Assembly: GCA_020638795.1 (NCBI GenBank)
Contig: JACKHW010000002.1
Coordinates: 640,316-704,315 of the forward strand
Length of the DNA stretch: 64,000 bases
Reading direction: 5' to 3'
DNA from: Planctomycetota bacterium
GTDB lineage: Bacteria; Planctomycetota; UBA1135; GCA-002748355
Shown: positions 54,501-62,600 of the stretch, one piece after another
Layout of the letters: each line of letters begins with the position of its first letter
Position numbering within the stretch: the first letter of the stretch is position 1
Position numbers and translations under genes: made by a program
Notes under the pieces: generated by a model
The model's database searches: none
Told to the model about the DNA's origin: nothing
What the model saw: only the letters and a program-made list of their open reading frames with translations

Positions 54501-54773
54501 TGTGATCCGACGACGCGCTCCGTGCTCGCTCGCTGGCACGCGCATGATGGGCGTGTTCTGTGTCTGGCGGCGAGCCCCGACGGCACGCGGCTCGCGAGCG
54601 GCGGGCGCGATCGCCGCCTGCGCATCTGGAACCTCGCGACGCAGCAGCAGACCTTCGAGCTGGCCTTCGATCAGGACGTGACCGGACTCGCGTGGAAGCG
54701 CGATGGAATGATGATCGCGCTTACGACCGAGAATGGACGCGTGGTGGTCGTCGACGCGTCGTGGCGCGAATGA
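51540..54773 (+). CDS. Ser/Thr protein kinase with WD40 repeats (unit E)
   Basis: A 1077-residue membrane kinase. The first start is GTG 51540; the first 80 residues are acidic-helical (AADLFVELYALSPEDRARRL), as in many such kinases. The kinase domain (about 95-370) has GRGGMGIVYRAQQ, the VALKVL lysine, HRDLKPQNILV, DFGIAK and SPE. A membrane helix near 400-420 (ALVLGSTATMLALIAGLIATSL) separates it from a ~650-residue WD40 part with clear blades such as AIAWSPDGTYLASGSQDESVGIW and LAASPDGTRLASGGRDRRLRIW. It is convergent with the sigma gene, only 6 bp apart. Topology and motifs match units B and D. Confidence 0.92.
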   Translation: MTPTHDEDGNADHEDVRNRRAADLFVELYALSPEDRARRLASATAGDKELEAAVLDLLRHHDAPAASIDALSRLAATAREEGDAAPEQIGPYRVVGVLGRGGMGIVYRAQQVHPRREVALKVLHAGVVRPDLLERFRKEAELLARFRHPSIAHIYEAGEADHGYGSVPYFAMELVDGMPITDFAKTHKLTTRARIELFVAVCDAVQHAHDCGVVHRDLKPQNILVTRGETTSNGPVPKVLDFGIAKSSDADLHASAMRTSTGQMLGTLPYMSPEQISGTSADIDGRSDVYALGVVLYELLSGRLPLDFHGRPLSDLGRFVRDRDPTRLGVFDREWRGDIETICDRALAKECSRRYQSAADLRDDLGRWLAHLPIRARPATLAYRARRFARRHKALVLGSTATMLALIAGLIATSLYAAENKSLALVELDLRRNADAVSEAIRARLYASEMVQGGIALQSTSGDTTVRELVDRWTPRTGEVDLRGFEWHVLRAACRSAELECTFVFGPPRGLAFRKDNGLLEITRHQGTIATWRLPDMVIVSELSRAQGLIGRSHALGLLLRRQGDRVEVLTEAGVLVSTTAPLRAPRHAALSPDARSIVALEYPGTGDQGTLVVVDATSGEVLQRPDMGLLYGAGAKFSQDGRYCAVPTHPQPRVHVFETANWTLLHDIAIPGASYSCHGAAWHPTLPLFAVKLRNDDDVPVFDAVDGRLVKTLKGQRLGGPAIAWSPDGTYLASGSQDESVGIWRFESGEYTKLGSHDAPVFHVAWEPGGERLVSATQTGSLKTWRVDTPRAVRTILEPAVPKRRQNQLHFRPDGCVAVQSGAETLVIEATRGDVVERVPAVRAVWNRDGSLVAHWRGRSVVVRRQGEAEPLVVREFGEAIHANVAWSPVDDRLIVPTLEDTVVWSPLDASKVPVSTGLSRLHMVQWSADGRSVHQRTWSNDIHVFDVTQSRETWKVAVARGFGLCTLDATGAGFCAAGDDHAIQVCDPTTRSVLARWHAHDGRVLCLAASPDGTRLASGGRDRRLRIWNLATQQQTFELAFDQDVTGLAWKRDGMMIALTTENGRVVVVDASWRE

Positions 54774-54779
54774 CGACGC

Positions 54780-55502
54780 TCAACGCGCTGCCAAGGACTG
54801 CGACATGAGCGAGCGAGCGAGCGCCCACTCGTCATTGGCGAGCGACACGCTGATGCCCAAGGTCGCAGCGACATCGCCTGCCGAGAGGCCGGCGAAGAGG
54901 CGAAGCTCGGCGACGCGCGCAAGACGCGGGCGGAAGGCATCGAGCTTTTCGAGGGCCGTGTCGATGTCGAGGACGCCTGAGGGATCGAAGCTCGAACCGG
55001 CTGGCGCATCGTAGAGGGTGATGCGCTTCCACGCGCCGCCGCGCTTTTTCGCCTGGCGCTCACGAGCGCGGTCGACGAGGATCCACCGCATCGCGCGTGC
55101 TGCGAGCGCGAGGAAGCGGCGCCGAATGACCTCGATGTCTTCGCCGTCGAACTGCGCCGGATCGATCATGCGCAGCCATGCCTCGTGGACGAGCGCGGTC
55201 GCTTGCAACGTCTCGTGCTGCTCGCCGCGCAGCAGGATCTGGGCGAGTCGTCTCATCTCGTCGTAGACGAGCGGCAGGACTTCTTCGTCGCTGTCGCTTC
55301 GATCCACGTCCCGGTCGCCGGGCGGGACGACCGAACGGTCATGCTCGCGAATGCGGTCACGCAAGAACATCGTCAGCGCGCCCGCGCCGTCGCTCGGCGT
55401 GCTGTCGTCCGGAGGCCTTTGTCCTGGTCGCCCATTGCCCAACGGGCCGTCCCGCAACGGGCCGTCGCTCTGCTCGCCTTCTCGCATCGAGCCGTCTCGC
55501 AT
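54780..55502 (-). CDS. ECF-type RNA polymerase sigma factor (unit E)
   Basis: A sigma factor of the same PF07638-type group as unit B: LPLVYDEMRRLAQILLRGEQ, ETLQATALVHEAWLRM, RRFLALAARAMRWILVDRAR, and region 4 ARVAELRLFAGLSAGDVAAT with LGISVSLANDEW. The longest frame gives 240 residues, but the first 44 (SDGPLRDGPLGNGRPGQRPP) are low-complexity, and the protein may start at ATG 55370 (196 residues). No start has a good ribosome site. It is convergent with kinase E and divergent from the metzincin gene. Confidence 0.88.
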   Translation of the reverse strand: MRDGSMREGEQSDGPLRDGPLGNGRPGQRPPDDSTPSDGAGALTMFLRDRIREHDRSVVPPGDRDVDRSDSDEEVLPLVYDEMRRLAQILLRGEQHETLQATALVHEAWLRMIDPAQFDGEDIEVIRRRFLALAARAMRWILVDRARERQAKKRGGAWKRITLYDAPAGSSFDPSGVLDIDTALEKLDAFRPRLARVAELRLFAGLSAGDVAATLGISVSLANDEWALARSLMSQSLAAR

Positions 55503-55606
55503 CGGGGAGATTCTACTGGGCGCGGAAAAAAGTGCTCGAAGTCTGGTCGCCAGCGTGCCGGTTTCCGACTGCGTCTGTCCTCATCCTCCATCGAGAACAG
55601 AACTCC

Positions 55607-58600
55607 ATGAATCCACTTGCTTCTACCATCCTGGCCTTGGCTCTTTGTCCGCTCGCGTACGGACAAGCCCCTGCTCGCATCGAAGCCCCGGACCTCCTGA
55701 CTCCCGTCCGATGGGACCCTGCGCCAGAGGCGGGCATCAAGCGCGCACGCACGGTGAGCGTCGACACGGCCCTCTTGCGTCAAGCGACCGTCGGGACCCT
55801 GCTGCGCATCAAGATGTTCGATGACGCGGACTTCACGGTGCGCCTCGATCGGCTCGAACTCGAGCCCTTCGTGAAGGACTGCTTCCATTGGCATGGAACG
55901 ATCCAGGGTCGCAAAGGCAGCGAAGTCATCCTGACGGTGAGCGGTGCCGGCTTCGCGGGCTGGATCTTCCCGAACGAGCCCAAGCTCCAGTCCCTGATGA
56001 TCCAGGGTGGCAACGGCGCGTACGTCGCCCAAGAACTCGACGACGACAAGCACGGCTGTGTGACGCCACACTTGCCGCCGGCGCTCCGTAACCAACACGT
56101 GGGGGTCGCGAGCCTCGCCTGCAACGACAACCCGGACCAGATCGACGTTCTCTTGGCCTACGACGTCTCCGCCTCGATCGTTGCCGGCGGCGACGCGAAC
56201 GCCAACGCCGCCTGTCTCAACGCGCTCAGCCAGGCCAACGCGATCTGCTCGCGCTCGCAAATCGCCATGCGTTTCCGTTCCAAGGGTGTCGTCAAGGTCA
56301 GCAACTACACGACGTCGGGCAATCTCAGTACCGACCTCAACCGGATGACCAACAAGACCGATGGCTTCATGGATCAGATCCACGGCTTGCGCGAGACCAA
56401 CGACGCCGACCTCGTCGCCCTCGTGGTCAACGGCAGCGGTGGCATCGCTTGGTGTCACAGCGGTTCCACCGCTGCAGCCTTCAGCGTGTCGGGTTACAGC
56501 TCGCTCGGTGGGATGACGATGGCGCACGAACTCGGACACAATCTCGGCTGCGCTCACGACCCGGCGAATGTCGACTGCACACCGACGAGCTATGGTCGCG
56601 GTCACTACTTCCAGTACGACACGGTGTTGCTAGTTCGCTACTACGCCTACACGGTCATGAGCTATTCGAGTGGCTGGGGTGATTGCAGCTTCCCGTTCAC
56701 CTGCAGCAGGACGCGGCAGCCCAACTTCTCGTCGCCCTTGGTCTATCTCCAATACAACAGCACCAACTACGCGACAGGAACCGCGACGCGAGACAACCGC
56801 CGCGTCATTCTCGAGAACCGTCAGTCGGTCGCGAACCACAGCCGCTTGATCAACGGCAAGAACAATCCTCCGACGATCACCAAGCAGCCGACGGGTGTGA
56901 CGTTGTCGATCGGTTACCACGACGGTTCGACGGTGCTCTCCTGTGCTGCGGACGGACACAGCAATGCGTTGATCTACCAGTGGCGTCGCAACAACGTTTC
57001 CCTGAGCGGCGCGACGAGTGCGGAGCTCAAGCTCGGCAACGACATCACGACGGCCATGGCCGGTAGCTATGACTGCGCGATCACGAGTTGCGCTGGCACG
57101 ACCTACACGAACAAGGCGGTGATCACCGTCGGTCCGGAACGCGTGCTTCGCCTCAGCAAGGCGACCACGAACCGCGTCGCTCAGATCGGTGACGTCGATG
57201 GCGACGGCTACACCGACTATGCGCTCGGCCAACCCCTCTACAACACGGTCACGGTCTATTCCGGCAAGACCAACGCGGTCTTTACCTACTGGGCCTACAA
57301 CTTCGAGGCCGGCTACAGCCTGGCCGGGGGTGACCTCGATGGGGACGGCTACAGCGATCTCTTGGTAGGGACTCCAGCAGAGAACGGCAACCAGGGCAGC
57401 GTCTTGCTTCAGCGCGGAAGCAACATGCGCATCGGCGGTAGCGCGGTATTCCTGTTCGCGACGGGTAGCAGCGCGGGCAATCGCTTTGGCGAGCACGTCG
57501 CTGTTGCCAATCTCGACGCCAATCCTGGGCTCGACGTCGCCGTCGTCGGCCGGGACGAACTCTCGGCGTGGACGAGCAACCGCTCGCTGTTGTGGCGCGT
57601 CAAGCCCGCACCCGGGACCGTCATTGCCGGCCTGAGCACGGTCGGGGACGTCAACGGCGACGGCTACGACGACTTGGTCATCGGCTTGCCGACCTATCTG
57701 TCGAATCAGGGGCGTTGGGAGCTGCGCTCGGGCCGCGACGGGTCGCTCTACAAGTCTTGGAACGGCAGCCCGGGTGAGCAGCGCGGTGGCGCGGTCTGCG
57801 GTGTCCAAGGCGACGTCGATGGCGATGGAGTCTTCGACTTCGTCTCCACCTCGCCTCCCTACAACGGCAATGGGCTCGTCCAGTTCTGGTCGGGACGCAC
57901 GGGGCAGTTCATCCGCAGCCTCTGGGGGCCGAACGGTGACTTGCGCTGGGGTCGCTCGGTCGCGCCCATCGGCGACTACGACGGCGATGGCATCGTGGAC
58001 GTCCTCGTCGGCGCCAAGGGCTATGTCGCGGTGATGAGCGGCCGCACCGGATCGATCCGGCACCGCATCGACAGCAACAACCCCGACTTCGGTGCCATGG
58101 TCGCGGGTCTCGAATCCAATGGCGACACACGCGGCGACATTCTCGTCAGCGAGAACAACGTCTGCTTCTGGAAGTACGACCGCGATGTCGTCGCCAATCC
58201 CCCGGGCTGGACCAACTACGGACGCACGTGTCCGGGCACCAACGGCAATCTGCCTCGCATCGGGATGACCGGCCCCATGCCGCGCCAGAGCGGCACGATC
58301 CGCGTGAGCTTGAGCGGCGCCCGCGCGAACTCGGCGGCGATCCTCAAGCTCGGCGTCGGTCGCAGCAACCTCGCTCTCGACGCGCTGGGCATGACAGGTT
58401 GCTCGAGCCTCGTCGAGATCGGCATCGTCAACTTCGTCCTCCCGACCTCGTCGACTGGCTCGGCGAACTTCGGCCCGATGTCGCTCTCGACCGACCCGAA
58501 GTTCATCGGCGCCAAGTGGACTTGGCAGTGGATCGTGCTCGACCAAGGTGGCAACAGCTTCGGCCTCACGGTCTCCGATGGCGGCGAGATGACGATCGGC

Positions 58601-58612
58601 GCCAAGTTGTGA
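55607..58612 (+). CDS. Secreted metzincin-type metallopeptidase with Ig-like and FG-GAP repeats (unit E)
   Basis: A 1001-residue exported protein from ATG 55607 (signal MNPLASTILALALCPLAYGQ). The N-terminal ~150 residues resemble a propeptide. The peptidase (about 175-400) has the metzincin zinc site MAHELGHNLGCAHD near residue 306 (HExxHxxGxxH) and a Met-turn (YTVMSYSSGW), as in reprolysin-like enzymes. An Ig-like repeat (about 425-500: ITKQPTGVTLSIGYHDG, YQWRRNNVSLSGATS) and several FG-GAP repeats (GDVDGDGYTDYALG, GDLDGDGYSDLLVG, GDYDGDGIVDVLVG) follow. The shared terminal module (TNYGRTCPGTNG to the end) closes it. It is probably secreted or surface-bound and active on other proteins. It is divergent from the sigma E gene. 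Confidence 0.9.
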   Translation: MNPLASTILALALCPLAYGQAPARIEAPDLLTPVRWDPAPEAGIKRARTVSVDTALLRQATVGTLLRIKMFDDADFTVRLDRLELEPFVKDCFHWHGTIQGRKGSEVILTVSGAGFAGWIFPNEPKLQSLMIQGGNGAYVAQELDDDKHGCVTPHLPPALRNQHVGVASLACNDNPDQIDVLLAYDVSASIVAGGDANANAACLNALSQANAICSRSQIAMRFRSKGVVKVSNYTTSGNLSTDLNRMTNKTDGFMDQIHGLRETNDADLVALVVNGSGGIAWCHSGSTAAAFSVSGYSSLGGMTMAHELGHNLGCAHDPANVDCTPTSYGRGHYFQYDTVLLVRYYAYTVMSYSSGWGDCSFPFTCSRTRQPNFSSPLVYLQYNSTNYATGTATRDNRRVILENRQSVANHSRLINGKNNPPTITKQPTGVTLSIGYHDGSTVLSCAADGHSNALIYQWRRNNVSLSGATSAELKLGNDITTAMAGSYDCAITSCAGTTYTNKAVITVGPERVLRLSKATTNRVAQIGDVDGDGYTDYALGQPLYNTVTVYSGKTNAVFTYWAYNFEAGYSLAGGDLDGDGYSDLLVGTPAENGNQGSVLLQRGSNMRIGGSAVFLFATGSSAGNRFGEHVAVANLDANPGLDVAVVGRDELSAWTSNRSLLWRVKPAPGTVIAGLSTVGDVNGDGYDDLVIGLPTYLSNQGRWELRSGRDGSLYKSWNGSPGEQRGGAVCGVQGDVDGDGVFDFVSTSPPYNGNGLVQFWSGRTGQFIRSLWGPNGDLRWGRSVAPIGDYDGDGIVDVLVGAKGYVAVMSGRTGSIRHRIDSNNPDFGAMVAGLESNGDTRGDILVSENNVCFWKYDRDVVANPPGWTNYGRTCPGTNGNLPRIGMTGPMPRQSGTIRVSLSGARANSAAILKLGVGRSNLALDALGMTGCSSLVEIGIVNFVLPTSSTGSANFGPMSLSTDPKFIGAKWTWQWIVLDQGGNSFGLTVSDGGEMTIGAKL

Positions 58613-58616
58613 TCGC

Positions 58617-58649
58617 GCGCGCCTGACGCCGAAGGGGCGTCAGGCGCGC
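58617..58649 (+). terminator. GC-rich hairpin after the metzincin gene
   Basis: A perfect 14-bp stem (58617-58630 with 58636-58649, GCGCGCCTGACGCC and its complement) with a 5-nt loop, 4 bp after the stop codon. It is very stable but has no T-run after it, so it is probably a transcript-end or 3'-protection hairpin instead of a classic intrinsic terminator. Confidence 0.75.
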
Positions 58650-58665
58650 CGCTCGTCGGCGTGCC

Positions 58666-58832
58666 CTAGCAGCGTGTTGAAAAACTCAGACATGCACCGA
58701 GCACGCGCCTTCACCGCCCCGGCAGCTTCCGAAAGCCTCGGCGAATCGACGATTCGCCTGCGTTTTCGGCAGCCACCGAAACGGCGAAATCACGCACTCG
58801 GCGCGTGCCCGACTTTTTCAACACGCTGCTAG
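58666..58832. mobile_element. MITE-like element, 167 bp
   Basis: The ends are perfect 19-bp inverted copies (CTAGCAGCGTGTTGAAAAA at 58666-58684 and its complement at 58814-58832). The whole element is symmetric: two 83-nt arms meet at a single base near 58749, where GGCGAATCG/CGATTCGCC pairs perfectly. Many arm mismatches are A/G or C/T, which would still pair as G-U in RNA. The GTTGAAAAA ends are reminiscent of IS1182-type termini (from memory). It has no ORF. No longer target duplication was seen; the ends themselves begin and end in CTAG. Confidence 0.82.
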
Positions 58833-58885
58833 AGATCGATCTCCGCGCGTTCAGCTCCTTCGGATCGGATGCTAGTCTGCTTCCA

Positions 58886-59296
58886 ATGGACAGCATCTAC
58901 GAAGCGCTCGGGGGCGACGAAGGTGTGCGCCGCCTCGTGGACGTGTTCTACGACACGATGGACGTCGAGCCCGTCGCGGCCGAGATCCGTGCGATGCACC
59001 CCGCCGTTCTCGAGAGTTCGCGCGACAAGCTCTACTGGTTCCTGTCCGGATGGACCGGCGGGCCACAGCTCTACGTCGAGCGCTTCGGGCACCCGCGACT
59101 GCGGATGCGGCACCTGCCCTTCGCGATCGGTGACGCCGAAGCGAAGGCATGGATGCACTGCATGCGGCACGCGCTCGCGGTTTGTGTCGAAGACCCTGGG
59201 CTCCGCGAACATCTCGAAGGCAACTTCGCGGGCCTCGCCGCGCACATGCGCAACCAGCAAGGCCTCAGTCCTTCGCGCCCGGAGGGCGAAGCTTGA
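58886..59296 (+). CDS. Group II truncated haemoglobin (GlbO-like)
   Basis: A 136-residue haem protein from ATG 58886 (MDSIYEALGGDEGVRRLVDV). Family features are VFYDTMD with the B10 Tyr, the FLSGWTGGPQLYVERFGHPR block with the proximal F8 His, and AKAWMHCMRHAL with the G8 Trp typical of group II. Such globins bind O2 or NO and act in stress defence or in delivering oxygen to oxidases. It begins 54 bp after the MITE-like element, which may supply or alter its promoter. The longer frame to 58805 reads into that element and is not coding. Confidence 0.92.
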   Translation: MDSIYEALGGDEGVRRLVDVFYDTMDVEPVAAEIRAMHPAVLESSRDKLYWFLSGWTGGPQLYVERFGHPRLRMRHLPFAIGDAEAKAWMHCMRHALAVCVEDPGLREHLEGNFAGLAAHMRNQQGLSPSRPEGEA

Positions 59297-59336
59297 ACCG
59301 TGTTTGAGGCGAGATCGATAGGATCTTCGTGGTGAG

Positions 59337-59648
59337 ATGCTTGGCAGGAACGAGCGGATCGCCAGGCGCGCCGCGAATGCGGATGACGTGCAAGGCCGCG
59401 ACGTGCATCCGCGCAGCATCACGATCGGCACGCGCCTCGTGATCGACGAGATCGGGAAGTGGACGGGGGACACGGCCGGGTTGCAGGGACCGAAGGGGGA
59501 TCCCGGTCCCGCAGGACCGGTCGGACCCCAGGGGCCCGCTGGTCCGAAAGGCGAGTGGAGCATCGCGCGCCTATCCGTATCCGTGGACTTCCTATCCGTT
59601 TCCTATCCGTTTCCTATCCGTTCCGCCTATCATCTGAGTTTCATCTGA
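59337..59648 (+). pseudogene. Short collagen-like ORF, probably frameshifted
   Basis: The 103-codon frame has a 48-residue polar start (MLGRNERIARRAANADDVQG), then about eight Gly-X-Y triplets (GPKGDPGPAGPVGPQGPAGP) and a Ser/Pro/Phe tail. The tail is encoded by an 11-bp tandem repeat (TTCCTATCCGT at 59589, 59600 and 59611), which cannot keep frame. Bacterial collagen-like proteins usually go on to a further domain, so this looks truncated by slippage; a short functional peptide is also possible. A second small duplication (CATCTGAGTT) lies at 59631-59650. Confidence 0.55.
59589..59621 (+). repeat. 11-bp tandem repeat, three copies
   Basis: TTCCTATCCGT is repeated exactly three times (59589-59599, 59600-59610, 59611-59621), with partial copies on both sides. 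It lies at the 3' end of the collagen-like ORF and its period of 11 changes frame with each unit. Confidence 0.85.
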
Positions 59649-59672
59649 GTTGTCCCATTCTCTCGCTCAGCC

Positions 59673-62600
59673 ATGCCGACCCGAACAAGACCTCGGACTC
59701 GAGGATCGATCTCCGCGGTCCTTCTGACCCTCGGACTCGCCACCCTCGCGGTGACGAACCTCCAGGAACCCAAACCAGGGCCCGGATCGGCGACTACGTT
59801 GATCGAACCCGCTCGACCAGAGCCGACCAACCCGGACGATCGCGCCCGCTGGCGCCGCAAGCGGCTGGTTGACGACCGAGGCCGAATCGCTCCCGACGCG
59901 CTGATGCGTGCCAAAGTCCATCGCGACCGCATGCTGTCGAACCAGAATGACGACCCGTTCGTCGACAACCAATGGCAGTGGATGGGCCCATGGAACCGGG
60001 GCGGCAGGACGCGCGCCCTGGTAATCGACCCCCGCAATCCCCAGGTCATGTATGCCGGAGCGGTCAGCGGCGGAGTCTGGAAGACCACCAACGGTGGCCA
60101 GCTCTGGCGCCCGCTCGACGACTTCGCGGTCAGCCTGATCGTCAACTGCCTGGCCATCGATCCGCGCGACCCGAACACGATCTATGCCGGCACCGGCGAG
60201 AGCTTTGCGACAGACGGGCACCGCGGGGCCGGCATTCTGAAGACGACCGACGCCGGTGCAACCTGGGTTCAACTCGCGTCCACCAACCCCGGCAAGCAAC
60301 GAAACTCCATCGCGTGGAACTACGTCAACCGAATCGCGATCGGTACCAACGGCGACCTCCTCGCGGGAATCGGGCTCGATCTCAAAACCAACGGCGGCAT
60401 CTACCGATCGACTAACGGTGGATCGACCTGGACCTTGGAAGCGGGCACTGGGCTGTCTGCCGTCCTCGACGTCAAGTTCGACCCGAACGACGCCACCCAG
60501 GCGATCGCGGGCGGCAACGGCCTCGTTTGGTACTACGACAGCACCGCGAGCCGTTGGCAACCCGCTGCGGGCATCCCGTCCGGGAGCAAACGGATCGAGC
60601 TGGGCTACGGGCACGGCGCCAGGCGGCCGCGCCCGACGATCTACGCTTCCGTGGATCTCAACGCCTCTGCGAGTCCGCTGCTGAAGTCCACGGACGGTGG
60701 GCGGAGCTTCACGACGGTCAACCCGGGCTCCATCCAGATGAACCAGACCACCGTCGCCTATCTAGGCGACCAAGCCTCGTACGACAACGTCGTCTGGGTC
60801 GACCCGACGGACGACGACACGCTGATCGTCGGCGGCGTCGACCTGTGGCGAAGCCGTGACGGCGGGCGCCAGTTGGTCCAGATCAGCGATTGGCGCAGAT
60901 ACCCGGGTGGTTCCATTCACGCCGACCATCACGTGATCGTGGAACACCCGTCCTTCGGGCAAAACGGCAACAAGACCGTCTATTTCGGGAACGACGGGGG
61001 CGTGTTCCGCACCGACGATGTCTATGCCGCACAACAGACCAGTGGGTGGGTCGATCTGAACCGAGGCTACGGCACGATTCAGTTCTACGGCGCAGCCGTC
61101 AATCATACCTCGGGTGTCTTGATCGGAGGAACCCAAGACAACGGTACGCTGCGGACCGAGGGAGTCATCGACGCATGGCAGCCTACTGTTGCGGGTGACG
61201 GCGGGCAGTGCGCTGCCGACCAGAATGACCCCAACATCTTCTACGGTGAATACATCCACGCCCGGGTGTTCCGGTCGACCGACGCCGGCAGAAGCGCCAG
61301 TTGGGCCTGCGGCCTGTATTCCATCCTCGGCCAAGAGCGGTGGATGTCGCCGCCGTTCGTCATCACGGATGCCCAGGGGACCAGCAACGCACCGTTCATT
61401 GCCCCCATCGCACTGGATCCGCACGACTCGAACACGCTGGTCGTCGGTGCCGATTCGATCTGGCGCAGTCGCGATATCAAGTCGCCGATCAATTACCCGG
61501 CCAGCGGCCCACGCTGGAGCGTGATCCAAGGCCCGGTCGCGGGCGCCAAGGCGTCCGCGCTCGCGTTCTCGGCCTCCGACGACAAATCGCTGGCGGTTGG
61601 CTACGACGACGGCACCGTCTTGATCTCGCGTGACATGGACCAAGCGAACCCGAGTTTCCTCCCGATCGCCGCGCTGCCGACGATGGTTACGTCACTCGCG
61701 TTCGACCCGACGGATGCCGACGTCCTTTTCGCGACGGTCGGCGGCTTCCAAAGTGACCGAGTTCGCAAGATCTCGTTCGACACGCGGACCCGACAGTGGG
61801 GCACCGCTTCGGTTTCCGGCAGCGGCAACAGCGCGCTACCGCCGTGCCCGGTGTTCAGCATCCTGGTCCATCCGCGCAACCCTCGCCGCTTGTTCGTCGG
61901 CGGTGAGATCGGAGCGTTCTCCTCGGAGGACGGTGGCGCCACATGGAAGACGACTCGAACCGGGCCCGCGAACGTGCCGGTCGACCAGCTTGTCTGGCGT
62001 GAGCCGAACTTCGTCATCGCGGCGACCTACGGGCGCGGCGCGTACATGATCGCGGTGCCGGCTTTGCCGGTCGCGACCGAGTGGGCGAGCGTGGATCCGA
62101 ACGGTAACTGGGTCCTCAGCCCCGAGGTCAGGATGCCTCCGGGATCTCGCACCCTGAGCGCAGATGGTCGCTTCGTCGTGTTCTCCTCCACGAGTGCCCA
62201 GCTCGTTGCGAACGACAGGAACGACAAGCGGGACGTCTTCGTTCGGGACCTCGAACTCGGATCGACAGAGCTGATCAGCGTCAGCACGACAGGCCAACAG
62301 GGCAACGGCAACTCGAACTGGGCGAGCATCTCGTACGATGGTCGCTTCGTGGCATTTCAGAGTGTGGCAACCAACCTGGTTGCCAACGACACCAATTCGG
62401 AAACGGATGTGTTCGTGCGCGATCGCCAGTCTCGCCTCACGCTCCGCGTGAACGTTCCCGACGGGCAGACCTCAGGGAACGCGAACGGCGCCAGCTATTC
62501 ACCGATGATATCGGGAGACGGAACCCGCGTCTCTTTTGCGACCGAAGCCACCAATCTCGCGCCCGGGCAATCGCCCACCGTTTCCCGTTCGATGATCGTA

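Noticed and set aside
52908..54545. Long minus-strand frame opposite the WD40 half of kinase E
   Set aside because: Shadow of the coding strand; Arg/His/Asp-rich composition and no motif.
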